In this document: positions 1 through 6,440 of the stretch, one piece after another
How positions within the stretch are numbered: the stretch's first letter is position 1
Layout: each line of letters starts with the position of its first letter
Assembly (NCBI GenBank): GCA_047638695.1
Contig: JBLINY010000153.1
Coordinates: 1 to 9,393 of the forward strand
DNA from: JAHECQ01 sp047638695
GTDB lineage: Bacteria; Actinomycetota; Acidimicrobiia; Acidimicrobiales; SZUA-35
Length of the DNA: 9,393 nt
Reading direction: 5' to 3'
Position numbers and translations under genes: made by a program
The notes under the pieces: generated by a model
What the model was told of the DNA's origin: nothing
What the model saw: the letters and a program-made list of their open reading frames with translations, nothing else
Databases searched by the model: none

Positions 1-119
1 AGCGCTTCCAGAATCGCGCTCACGCTGACGCCCTGCTCTGCGGCAAAGCCATGCCATTGATCGTGTGCATCGTCGCTGACATAGGCATGCAATGCCTTAC
101 GTCCGTTGTCTTCCGACAC
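1..119 (-). CDS. Small ribbon-helix-helix-like protein, N-terminal part (cut by left edge)
   Basis: Thirty-nine complete codons of a minus-strand gene are visible and the rest lies beyond the left edge. I chose the GTG at 117-119 because GGAGGAA (125-131) lies just upstream, with GGAGG 7 nt from the start. After a short polar leader, a strand-like segment (LHAYVS, residues 10-15) is followed by a helix (DDAHDQWHGFAAEQG) and then VSVSAILEAL. This is the usual pattern of ribbon-helix-helix DNA-binding proteins: a short strand, an amphipathic helix, a turn and a second helix starting at SVSAILEAL. Such proteins are dimeric repressors or antitoxins. No partner gene is visible because the downstream side is outside the window, so an antitoxin role cannot be tested here. 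The gene is set apart from the glutaredoxin gene by 279 bases and has its own promoter candidate. The fold is inferred from pattern only. Confidence 0.65.
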   Translation of the reverse strand, partial: MSEDNGRKALHAYVSDDAHDQWHGFAAEQGVSVSAILEA

Positions 120-398
120 GGTGATTCCTCCGAAGGTTGAAATTGCGGCGGTACCTGCTAGATCACGGCCACACGACCGTGCTTCACACAACCTAAGCGC
201 GTCAAGCAACCGTTGTCAATCTTGGGAGAATATCCGGCATGCGACTCCAAGCAAGTCTATGTTTCAGCCTGAGTTGATGTGCTTGCAGCTGGAGCAATAG
301 GTTTGTCAATGGGTTCACGATCAACCGAAACCGGATGCCGTAGATTGCTTGCGCTAGGCGCGAAACGGCTGGTGGGCCCTCATGGGAACAATTCTCGA
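120..398. other. Intergenic region between the ribbon-helix-helix and glutaredoxin genes
   Basis: I see no convincing gene in these 279 bases. A plus-strand open frame over 106-300 has no ribosome site and no recognisable motif. The region holds the promoter candidate at 190-219 and, in the predicted leader, a short inverted repeat CACGG (164-168) and CCGTG (177-181) separated by 8 bases. There is no hairpin followed by a T-run downstream of the glutaredoxin stop, so termination there is not explained by an obvious intrinsic terminator. Confidence 0.6.
190..219 (-). promoter_or_regulatory. Candidate promoter of the ribbon-helix-helix gene
   Basis: On the minus strand TTGACA (214-219), a perfect -35 hexamer, is followed after 18 bases by TAGGTT (190-195), which fits the TAnnnT form of actinobacterial -10 boxes. 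Transcription would begin near 183 and give a leader of about 65 nt containing the GGAGG ribosome site. This is a consensus match only. Confidence 0.4.
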
Positions 399-668
399 CT
401 ACTTCGACGCGGTTGCTTCTTCCAACACTCTCTTCACTTCTTTGGCCGACGGATTCACCATGGAAACGTCGCCGATGCGAACGGTCGGCACCGTTTCGTT
501 GCCGTTGGCTACCGAACGGACGAAGTCAGCTGCTTTGGGATCGTCCCAAATGTTTCGCTTGTCGAGCGGCAGCTTCGCCTTATTCAAAGAGCGTTCGAGC
601 ATCATGCAAAAAGGGCAGCCGGGCCGCCAGTAGAACTCGATGGATGGCGAGTCAGAAGATGCAGACAT
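399..668 (-). CDS. Mycoredoxin-like glutaredoxin
   Basis: An 89-residue thioredoxin-fold protein of normal glutaredoxin length. The redox motif is CPFC (C18, C21) after YWRPG. The cis-proline loop TVPTV (P61) and the NGNETVPT and MVNPSAKEV stretches closely resemble mycobacterial mycoredoxin-1. That enzyme reduces mixed disulfides between proteins and mycothiol, the actinobacterial glutathione substitute, through its first active-site cysteine. Here the motif is CPFC, whereas I recall CGYC in mycoredoxin-1. The protein has no signal peptide, so it should be cytosolic. It is the last gene of the minus-strand cluster and starts 42 nt after the stop of the PerM-family gene. The ATG at 666-668 has only a weak ribosome site, so translation may depend on the upstream gene. 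The family call is firm; mycothiol as partner is inferred from lineage and similarity. Confidence 0.9.
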   Translation of the reverse strand: MSASSDSPSIEFYWRPGCPFCMMLERSLNKAKLPLDKRNIWDDPKAADFVRSVANGNETVPTVRIGDVSMVNPSAKEVKRVLEEATASK

Positions 669-710
669 GCCGTGCTCAACCGCCGTCGAGTGCGCGATGT
701 TCCCTTGACC

Positions 711-1835
711 TCAGGATTCTGGCGACGCGGTGGTCTCGTCCTCGGCGGCGTGGCTGTTCCCCCCGAGGGTGCTCTGGTCCTCGACAAGATCGTGCCGTTC
801 GACGTAGGCCGTCAGGAAACCGCCGGCCGTAGCCACAACGGGCAGGGCCAGCAGGGCACCGGGGGCGCCAAACAGGCTGGTACCGCCGAGTACGGCGGCG
901 ATGGCGACAGCAGGATGTAAGTCGAGTGTCTGCGCAGTTATACGCGGTTGCAGCACGTAGTTTTCGATTTGTTGGTAAACCACCACGGCGATGACGACCC
1001 ATAGCGCCTTGCCCGGATCGATGCCCAGCGCTACGAGCGCCGGTAGAGAACCAGCGAGGTAGGTGCCGAGAGTCGGGATGAATTGGGAGATGACACCAAC
1101 CCAAATGGCGAGTGCGACGGCCGAGGGCAGCTCCAGGAGGGTGAGAACGACCCAATGGAACACCGCCGACGTCACCGCCAGGATGAGCCGGGACGAGATG
1201 TAAGCACCGGTCTTGTTTATGGCCAGTTCCCACACAGCCAGCACGGTTCGCTGGCGATCGGGGGGGAAGAAGCTACAGATGACCCGGCGAAGGCGAGGCC
1301 CGTCGGCAGCAAGGTAGAAGGTGAAGATGAACACCGTGAGGGTCTGGAACAGCAGGTTGGCAACGGTGCTGCCAACACCCAGCAAGTTGCCGGCCAGGTC
1401 GTTGGCATAGCGACTTGCGGCGCCGCCGTCTTGGAACTGGCTGATGAGGTCGTCGGTGCTGACCTCGATACCCCAACGTTGATCGAGCCAGACCTGCCCG
1501 CTGGTGAGATAACCCGGGAGATCCTCGACCAGTTCGGTTAGCTGGGTCGCGATCAGCGATCCCATCGCCGCGAGAAAGACGACGGCTCCGACGAAGAGTG
1601 CGAGCAGGCAGAGTGCTGTTGCGATCCCGCGCCTGACGCCACGACGATCGAGGCGATCAATGATCGGCTCGAGCGCGAACGACAAGAAGAGTGCAAGCGC
1701 GACTTGCACGAGCAATCCGCGGAGCTGACGGACAACGAGGAGTGTCAGCCAGAGACTGGCGAAGATAGCCCACCAGAGAAACATCGCCCGCCGGACCCAA
1801 GGTGGGACCGAACTGTCGTCACTGGTGGCGGGCAC
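711..1835 (-). CDS. AI-2E transporter family (PerM/YdiK-type) membrane protein
   Basis: A 374-residue polytopic membrane protein. Hydrophobic segments lie at about residues 17-35, 40-56, 70-98, 155-176, 215-235, 238-270, 276-290 and 308-342. Family hallmarks are near the C-terminus: QFIPTLGTYLAG (251-262), QQIENYVLQPRI (288-299) and the glycine- and proline-rich GTSLFGAPGALLALPVVA region (318-335). Some relatives export autoinducer-2 and others act as Na+/H+ or Li+ antiporters, so the substrate cannot be assigned. The GTG start at 1833-1835 overlaps the end of the M50 protease gene by 17 bp, which suggests translational coupling; its own ribosome site is weak. An in-frame ATG at residue 18 is an alternative, but it falls at the start of the first membrane segment. 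The last 25 residues are acidic and hydrophilic and probably cytosolic. Confidence 0.92.
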   Translation of the reverse strand: MPATSDDSSVPPWVRRAMFLWWAIFASLWLTLLVVRQLRGLLVQVALALFLSFALEPIIDRLDRRGVRRGIATALCLLALFVGAVVFLAAMGSLIATQLTELVEDLPGYLTSGQVWLDQRWGIEVSTDDLISQFQDGGAASRYANDLAGNLLGVGSTVANLLFQTLTVFIFTFYLAADGPRLRRVICSFFPPDRQRTVLAVWELAINKTGAYISSRLILAVTSAVFHWVVLTLLELPSAVALAIWVGVISQFIPTLGTYLAGSLPALVALGIDPGKALWVVIAVVVYQQIENYVLQPRITAQTLDLHPAVAIAAVLGGTSLFGAPGALLALPVVATAGGFLTAYVERHDLVEDQSTLGGNSHAAEDETTASPES

Positions 1836-3006
1836 TGCCCAAGACTAGGCCCGCGTCGGACGGCGGAGGCGGAGCTTGGTCGCGAGTGCGACCCCAGAAG
1901 TCGGGTGGAGCGAACAGCGGATCAAGCTGCGCTCGCGTCAGCGTGCCGACCGCTGAACCGTCGCGAGGCTCGTGAATGACCGTGATGTGATCGATTGCGC
2001 CGTCGGCCCGCTCGATGATGGTCTCCAACGTCTCGTTGGCCCACCCGCGCGGGACGTCCTCAACCGATGCCATCACATTGACCACAGGAGTCCAGCTTCG
2101 GGCCGCAGGCTCGAGGTCGGCAGCCAACGAATCGGTGATGTAGCCGACTGGTTCGGTTCCCCATCGCACCACGGGAACCGCCCAGGGTCGGCCGATGCCC
2201 AATGCTTGGTCGACCGTGAGCGAGTCGGCGACGGGTGTTGGATGCTGGCACATCCACTGCCCAGCGAGGGCGACGGACAGCCGGTGACGTATTGCCGCAC
2301 CGGCAATCTCGGAGCGAGCAGCGGTGAGGATGAACGCCCCGACCAACACCGTCCACCACGCGGTCGGCTGATCGAACTGCGTCGCCTGGACGAGGCCGAG
2401 TGCCATCAACAAGATCCCCAAAATGAATCCGCACCGGGCAGAAAGGAGTCGGGCTCGTTCTGCGTTGCCCACCCGCTTCCACAGCACGGCGGTCAGAACC
2501 CGGCCACCATCAAGCGGCGCGCCGGGGAGCAAATTGCTGACGGCAAGCAACAAATTGACCGCCGCCAGCCAGGCGAGAATGGCGGGAGCGAGTACGCCAT
2601 CGATCTGCTGGCTGAGGCCGATGGCACTCCCTGCGAAGATCAGCCCGATGGCTAAACTTGCCAGCGGGCCAGCAATAGCGATCTGAAACTCGGCACGCGG
2701 CGTCGGTGCCTGTCTCGTGAGCTTTGCCACCCCGCCGAGGACCCACAGCGTGATGCCCTCGACGCCGACGTCGTGACGGCGGGCCACGAGCGCATGGCCC
2801 AACTCGTGTCCCAAGATCGAAGCAAAGAAAAGGATGGCGCCGATAACGGCAGCGACGACCCGCCCAAGAAGTGGAGCCGATGGGTAGACCGTCGGCAAGA
2901 TCTGCAGGGAGAGCAAGGCCACCACGGCGACCGCGACCATGATCAGGCTCCAGTTGACCCCCACCGGAATCCCGGCGATGCGGCCGAGCCGAATGCTGTC
3001 TTTCAT
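1819..3006 (-). CDS. M50 family site-2-type intramembrane metalloprotease with degenerate CBS pair (Rip3-like)
   Basis: A 395-residue protein with the complete zinc-site set of site-2 proteases: HELGH at 67-71 inside a membrane helix, and LPGAPLDGGR (160-169) supplying the third ligand D166. Membrane segments lie at about 16-38, 47-75, 108-131, 138-160, 192-208 and 217-236. Residues 248-365 look like a diverged pair of CBS domains, which often bind adenosine nucleotides in this subgroup, followed by a proline-rich tail. The arrangement and wording (LGRIAGIPVGVNW, LLPGAPLDGGR) resemble mycobacterial Rv2625c/Rip3. Such enzymes cut membrane helices of anchored regulators or clear membrane protein fragments. 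The ATG at 3004-3006 has a weak site (AGG about 8 nt upstream). The gene follows the SDR gene by 118 bp of mostly repeat sequence and overlaps the PerM-family gene. Its substrate is unknown; the tail-anchored HEPN protein encoded nearby is one candidate. Confidence 0.94.
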   Translation of the reverse strand: MKDSIRLGRIAGIPVGVNWSLIMVAVAVVALLSLQILPTVYPSAPLLGRVVAAVIGAILFFASILGHELGHALVARRHDVGVEGITLWVLGGVAKLTRQAPTPRAEFQIAIAGPLASLAIGLIFAGSAIGLSQQIDGVLAPAILAWLAAVNLLLAVSNLLPGAPLDGGRVLTAVLWKRVGNAERARLLSARCGFILGILLMALGLVQATQFDQPTAWWTVLVGAFILTAARSEIAGAAIRHRLSVALAGQWMCQHPTPVADSLTVDQALGIGRPWAVPVVRWGTEPVGYITDSLAADLEPAARSWTPVVNVMASVEDVPRGWANETLETIIERADGAIDHITVIHEPRDGSAVGTLTRAQLDPLFAPPDFWGRTRDQAPPPPSDAGLVLGSARHQ

Positions 3007-3058
3007 CGCCGAACCTGCATCGCCTCAGTGTGACAGCTCGGACAGCGACTCTCTCATC

Positions 3059-3137
3059 GGCGTCCCCTAGAAGGCGACTGTTTTGCAGGCGTCCCCTAGA
3101 AGGCGACTGTTTTGCAGGCGTCCCCTAGAAGGCGACT
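3059..3137. repeat. 29-bp tandem repeat, about 2.7 copies, running into the SDR gene end
   Basis: Two identical adjacent 29-bp units occupy 3061-3089 and 3090-3118. A third, partial unit at 3119-3137 matches over 19 bases and contains the SDR stop codon (CTA at 3125-3127 on the plus strand). The two bases GG before the first unit also keep the period. Each unit begins CGTCCCCTAGAAGGCGACTG and ends TTTTGCAGG. Inside it GTCCCC and GGCGAC form an imperfect inverted repeat (one C-C mismatch) around TAGAA. Upstream at 3045-3060 a decayed copy (GCGACT, then GG) is in register. The units abut with no spacers. Seen from the SDR strand, the SDR coding tail AAAGTCGCCTTCTAG is echoed by each unit as AAAACAGTCGCCTTCTAG. 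Confidence 0.97.
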
Positions 3138-3871
3138 TTGCCTCCGCCGTCGAGCACGATGCGTTGACCGGTAATCCAGCTGCCGGCGTCAGACGCGAGG
3201 TATACCGCCGCCGCTGACACGTCCTCAACCTCACCTAGTCGTTTCAGCGGATACTGCTGGGCGACCTCGATGCCCTTCTCGCCCTCCCAAAGAGCACGGG
3301 CGAAGTCCGTCTTGATGAGGCCAGGGCACAGCGCGTTCACTCGAACCTTCGGGCCGAGCTCGGCCGCCAACTGCTCGGTCATATGAATCAGCGCCGACTT
3401 TGTGAGGTCGTACACACCAATGGTGGGGCTTGTCTTGAGACCACCGACCGACGAGATGTTGATGACAACCCCGCCGTGATCCTTCATCCGGGCGTTCCAA
3501 GCCTTCTGAGTCCAAAAGAGCGGAGCGGTGAGGTTCACAAGGATGGTCTTGTCCCATCGCGGAATGTCGACGTCGATCATGGGGCCGGCGTAGGGATTGG
3601 TCGCGGCGTTGTTCACCAGAATGTCGAGTCCGCCAAACCGTTCGATCGTCGCCGCAATCGCTTCATCGGCGGTGGATTCATCACCCGTGTTGCCTGCAAT
3701 CCACTCGCAGCCGTTGCCAATCTCGGCGGCGGCTTGCTCGAGCGCGTCGGCCTTCCTGCTCACGATCATTACTCGCGCACCAGAGGCTGCCATCTCGGTG
3801 GCGATTGCTTTGCCGATGCCGCGCGAGCCGCCGGTGATCAGCGCCACCTTGTCGTCCAGTCGTAGATCCAT
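3125..3871 (-). CDS. Short-chain dehydrogenase/reductase (classical SDR, FabG-like)
   Basis: A 248-residue Rossmann-fold oxidoreductase of typical classical SDR length. The nucleotide-binding motif TGGSRGIG is at 13-20 and NNAA at 87-90. The catalytic tetrad is complete: N113, S141 (in NISSVGG), Y154 and K158 (YDLTK). The proline-glycine motif CPGLIKTDF (182-190) and the C-terminal ITGQRIVLDGGG (233-244) are normal. Arginines R17 and R39 (after the second strand, VSRK) favour NADP(H) over NAD(H). The substrate cannot be read from sequence; relatives act on 3-oxoacyl thioesters, sterols, sugars or alcohols. The ATG at 3869-3871 has no ribosome site but has TACCGT 7 nt upstream, so it may be leaderless. 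The gene lies 34 bp after the HEPN gene. Its stop codon sits inside the third copy of a 29-bp tandem repeat. Confidence 0.95.
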   Translation of the reverse strand: MDLRLDDKVALITGGSRGIGKAIATEMAASGARVMIVSRKADALEQAAAEIGNGCEWIAGNTGDESTADEAIAATIERFGGLDILVNNAATNPYAGPMIDVDIPRWDKTILVNLTAPLFWTQKAWNARMKDHGGVVINISSVGGLKTSPTIGVYDLTKSALIHMTEQLAAELGPKVRVNALCPGLIKTDFARALWEGEKGIEVAQQYPLKRLGEVEDVSAAAVYLASDAGSWITGQRIVLDGGGKVAF

Positions 3872-3875
3872 ACGA

Positions 3876-3907
3876 GCGACGGTAAACGACTGCGACGGTA
3901 AACGACT
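3876..3907. repeat. Perfect 16-bp tandem duplication spanning the HEPN stop codon
   Basis: The unit gcgacggtaaacgact occurs twice back to back, at 3876-3891 and 3892-3907, without mismatch. It fills nearly all of the 34-bp gap between the SDR start (3871) and the HEPN stop (3906-3908), and overlaps two bases of that stop. Each copy carries the TACCGT element discussed as a -10 box for the SDR gene, so the duplication creates two such elements 16 bp apart. Confidence 0.95.
3879..3884 (-). promoter_or_regulatory. Candidate -10 box for leaderless SDR transcript
   Basis: TACCGT on the minus strand fits TAnnnT and is separated from the SDR ATG by exactly 7 bases, placing the transcription start at or next to the A of the ATG. 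No Shine-Dalgarno sequence precedes this ATG, which supports leaderless translation. No good -35 hexamer is visible. Confidence 0.4.
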
Positions 3908-4679
3908 ACACGGTCGTGAGTAGCACCATCACGATGATCATCGCAGCTATGAATCCGACAAAGAGCCACTCCATGCGATGGCGGGTGCCCTGTTCCTCGC
4001 GTAGGTGAAGTTCGAGCGCCGCTGTTTGTCCGCTCGCCTCGAGCAGCTCGCGTTCGAGATAACTGAGTCGTAGTTGCTTGCCGGCCGATGCCTTGCGGGC
4101 GACGTCGAGCTGTTCCTTGATTTCGCTGAACTGATCCTGGAGGTCTTGGAAGGCACCCTCGGTCTCACCGAGTTGCGTGCGCAACGCCAGCAAGTCGACC
4201 GAGTCGACGGTCGGCTGGCTCGAATCGTCGGTGGTGGGGTTCTTCAGCTTGGTACGGATCTGACGAAGGCGACTGCTTGTCTCTGGAGCAACCGGGGCGG
4301 TCAAGCGCTCGACCGATAGCAGGATTTGGTCGAGGTACGCGGTGTCGTCGGGCAGGCTGAAGTGGGCCCAGAGGTTGCGGGCTTCGATGAGTTGGGCGAC
4401 CAAGCCTCGAAGATCTTCGCCGAAGAACTCGGCGAACACCGGACCCCAGAATCGCCTGAGGACCAAGAGCTGGAATAGCGGATCGGTGGCGCCGTGCTCG
4501 TTGGCCCGACCCATCCGATTTGCGGCCGTCTGTTCCCACGACAAGTCGTCGGCGAAGTACGCAGCCATACGTGCGTCGATGAACGGACCGAACGCGGCCG
4601 CGAGCAGCTCGAAGGCCTCGGCCAATTGAGCATGCCGGCTGACAGCCAGATCTGGAGTTTTTGGAAGCTCGTTGGCCAT
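3906..4679 (-). CDS. Swt1-type HEPN domain protein with coiled coil and C-terminal membrane anchor
   Basis: A 257-residue protein in three parts. Residues about 12-147 match the Swt1-like HEPN pattern: an N-terminal FELLAAAFGPFIDARM helix, then LIEARNLWAHF with the R-x4-H motif (R101, H106; N102 after the arginine), then YLDQILLSVERLTAP. In active HEPN RNases the arginine and histidine form the metal-independent ribonuclease site; both are present. Residues about 163-231 are Leu-, Glu- and Gln-rich and probably form a coiled coil. A single hydrophobic helix (238-256) ends the protein one residue before the stop, after a basic TRHRMEW stretch. This fits a tail-anchored protein with its HEPN domain in the cytosol. 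A strong AAGGAGGG (4692-4699) lies 12 nt before the ATG, slightly far. The gene heads the five-gene minus-strand group and is divergent from the GGDEF-EAL gene. RNase activity and role are inferred. Confidence 0.83.
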   Translation of the reverse strand: MANELPKTPDLAVSRHAQLAEAFELLAAAFGPFIDARMAAYFADDLSWEQTAANRMGRANEHGATDPLFQLLVLRRFWGPVFAEFFGEDLRGLVAQLIEARNLWAHFSLPDDTAYLDQILLSVERLTAPVAPETSSRLRQIRTKLKNPTTDDSSQPTVDSVDLLALRTQLGETEGAFQDLQDQFSEIKEQLDVARKASAGKQLRLSYLERELLEASGQTAALELHLREEQGTRHRMEWLFVGFIAAMIIVMVLLTTV

Positions 4680-4763
4680 CGCTGTGTGCGACCCTCCTTC
4701 TCGCCATAGCTATCGGCACCGCAACGATGCACCTGAGGGGGTTCGTCTAGTAATGCTCAGGTC
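4680..4763. promoter_or_regulatory. Divergent intergenic region between HEPN and GGDEF-EAL genes
   Basis: These 84 bases must hold promoters for both directions. On the minus side AAGGAGGG (4692-4699) is the ribosome site of the HEPN gene, and GATAGCTATGG around 4703-4713 is an AT-rich patch that could contribute a -10 box. On the plus side TAGTAAT (4748-4754) lies 9 bases before the GTG of the GGDEF-EAL gene and may be its -10 region. Neither has a clear -35 hexamer, so promoter positions are tentative. Confidence 0.4.
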
Positions 4764-6434
4764 GTGTGTGGAGACACAAACGCTCAAGTTTTCGCCCAGC
4801 GGGCCGTTTTGGACGATGTGCCCAAGCGCGGAATAGCCCAGACCCCAACGGTCGTCCTCACCTGTGCATTGGGTACGGCAATTGTTTGGCTAGCTGTTCT
4901 GTTCGTGCTGTTCGATGTTGGCCAGGAGTCGACGATCGCCGCCGGCACCATGGGTGTTGCAACGGCTATCGGCGCCGGTTCCGCCTCGCTGTGGAACAGC
5001 TGGACCAATCGCAGCACCGATGAGTATTTGGCCAAGACCGAACATGATGCTCGCCATGATCAGCTCACTGGTCTTTACAACCGCAATGCATTGTTTACCG
5101 AGCTCGAATGGTCGCACCGGCGGGCGAAAGAGGCCGACACCGTTCTTGGTGTGTTGTTCCTCGATCTCGATCGCTTCAAGGTAATCAACGATTCGATGGG
5201 CCATGACGCCGGCGACGAGCTGTTGCGGATCGTGGCGACCAGAATTCAGAGCGCGGTTCGGGGCAGCGACATCGTCGCTCGCTTCGGTGGCGATGAGTTC
5301 GTGGTTGTCTGCCGCGACCTGCTTTCGGAGCGGTCGGTCCTGGCCGTCGCCAACCAGATTCTCAAGTCGTTCGCCCAGCCGGTTTCGCTGTATGGCGGGG
5401 CGCAAGTCATCTCCACCAGCATCGGTGTCGCCATCGCCCGACCGGACGACACCCGTCGTCCGGAAGATCTCGTCCGCGACGCCGACGCTGCCATGTACAA
5501 AGCCAAGAAGAGTCGTAGCGGTTTTGCCGTGTTCGATGAGGCTCAGCGACTGCAAGTTATCGACCGTCTCGACATCGAGCGCGACTTGGTCAAGGCACTC
5601 GACGAAGAGCAGCTCACGGTCTTCTACCAGCCCCTGGTTGACGTACGAAACAAGCGTCTTTATGGCTTTGAGGCGCTGGTTCGTTGGAATCACCCCGAAC
5701 GAGGCACCCTCGGACCCGGTCAGTTTCTCCCCGTTGCAGAGGAGACCGGGATGATGGCCCGAATCGGTGAGCTTGTGCTGCGCGAGGCGTGCGCCCAGGC
5801 AGCCGTTTGGAACCATCTTTCGACTGAGGCCCACGACATCAAGATGAGCGTGAATATCGCTGAGCAACAGCTGCTCGACGCCAACTTCCCGATGTTGGTT
5901 GCCGAAGTCTTGGCCTGGTCTGGTCTGCCGCCCGAGCAGCTCGTGCTCGAGATCATCGAGGATGTCATCGTCGACCATCTCGATGGGCTCAGTATTCTTC
6001 GCGACATCCGAGCCCTCGGAGTTGGCCTTGCCATCGATGATTTTGGCACCGGACAGTCCAGCCTCAGCTACGTGAAACAGTTCGATATGGTTTCTACGTT
6101 GAAGATCGACAAGAGCTTTATCGACGAGATGAACAGTGGAACGCCGAACCGGGCGATTATCGAAGCCATTGTGGCCATGGCCAAGGCCCTTGGTCTCGCC
6201 ATTGTGGCCGAGGGTGTCGAAAGCAACGACCAGGTGAGAGAACTGACCGGGCTGGGAGTGAGCCTTATGCAGGGCTACCTCTTCAACAAGCCTGTGCGTG
6301 CGGACATAATCGATCCCAACGTGTGGTTTGCACCTCGCGGCGAGATCACCCCAGCGCGGCCTGGCCTCACCCCGCTCGAAGTCAGCCGGGCCCTCGCTGA
6401 GCCTCACCAACCACGACCTGCTCGCCGCGGTTGA
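4764..6434 (+). CDS. Membrane-anchored GGDEF-EAL cyclic di-GMP synthase/phosphodiesterase
   Basis: A 556-residue protein with two membrane segments (about 28-50 and 57-76), a GGDEF domain (about 95-257) and an EAL domain (about 268-520). The cyclase site is intact: D134 in FLDLD and GGDEF at 175-179. An inhibitory RxxD site (RGSD, 166-169) stands five residues before it. The phosphodiesterase site is also complete: EAL (E303), N364 in SVN, E396, D425-D426 in DDFGTG, K447, E483 in VAEGVE and Q503 in QGYLF. It could therefore both make and degrade cyclic di-GMP, and the balance cannot be predicted. The short loop between the membrane helices leaves little room for an outside sensor. The GTG at 4764 is the first start after an in-frame stop and has a poor ribosome site; GTG at 4818 is an alternative just before the first helix. 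It converges on the DUF3097 gene with 6 bp between stops. Confidence 0.96.
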   Translation: MCGDTNAQVFAQRAVLDDVPKRGIAQTPTVVLTCALGTAIVWLAVLFVLFDVGQESTIAAGTMGVATAIGAGSASLWNSWTNRSTDEYLAKTEHDARHDQLTGLYNRNALFTELEWSHRRAKEADTVLGVLFLDLDRFKVINDSMGHDAGDELLRIVATRIQSAVRGSDIVARFGGDEFVVVCRDLLSERSVLAVANQILKSFAQPVSLYGGAQVISTSIGVAIARPDDTRRPEDLVRDADAAMYKAKKSRSGFAVFDEAQRLQVIDRLDIERDLVKALDEEQLTVFYQPLVDVRNKRLYGFEALVRWNHPERGTLGPGQFLPVAEETGMMARIGELVLREACAQAAVWNHLSTEAHDIKMSVNIAEQQLLDANFPMLVAEVLAWSGLPPEQLVLEIIEDVIVDHLDGLSILRDIRALGVGLAIDDFGTGQSSLSYVKQFDMVSTLKIDKSFIDEMNSGTPNRAIIEAIVAMAKALGLAIVAEGVESNDQVRELTGLGVSLMQGYLFNKPVRADIIDPNVWFAPRGEITPARPGLTPLEVSRALAEPHQPRPARRG

Positions 6435-6440
6435 GAGCGG

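Noticed and set aside
310..330. tRNA-like T-arm (GGTTCACGATCAACC)
   Set aside because: The loop does not fit GGTTCRANYCC, and no acceptor stem, D-arm or anticodon arm can be built around it.
279..920. Plus-strand open frame of 213 codons across the glutaredoxin gene and the end of the PerM-family gene
   Set aside because: It is antisense to two well-supported genes, has a composition rich in Gly, Arg and His with no domain, and has no ribosome site.
1972..2655. Plus-strand open frame of 227 codons inside the M50 gene
   Set aside because: It is antisense to the CBS and LDGG coding region of the M50 protease and contains no recognisable motif.
3059..3137. Short regularly spaced repeat that could be a CRISPR array
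   Set aside because: The 29-bp period is in the CRISPR repeat size range, but the units abut directly with no unique spacers, there are fewer than three copies, and no cas gene is present.
4890..6410. A 506-codon open frame on the minus strand opposite the GGDEF-EAL gene
   Set aside because: The plus strand encodes a complete protein with all GGDEF and EAL motifs. The antisense frame shows no recognisable motif and is a by-product of GC-rich codon use.
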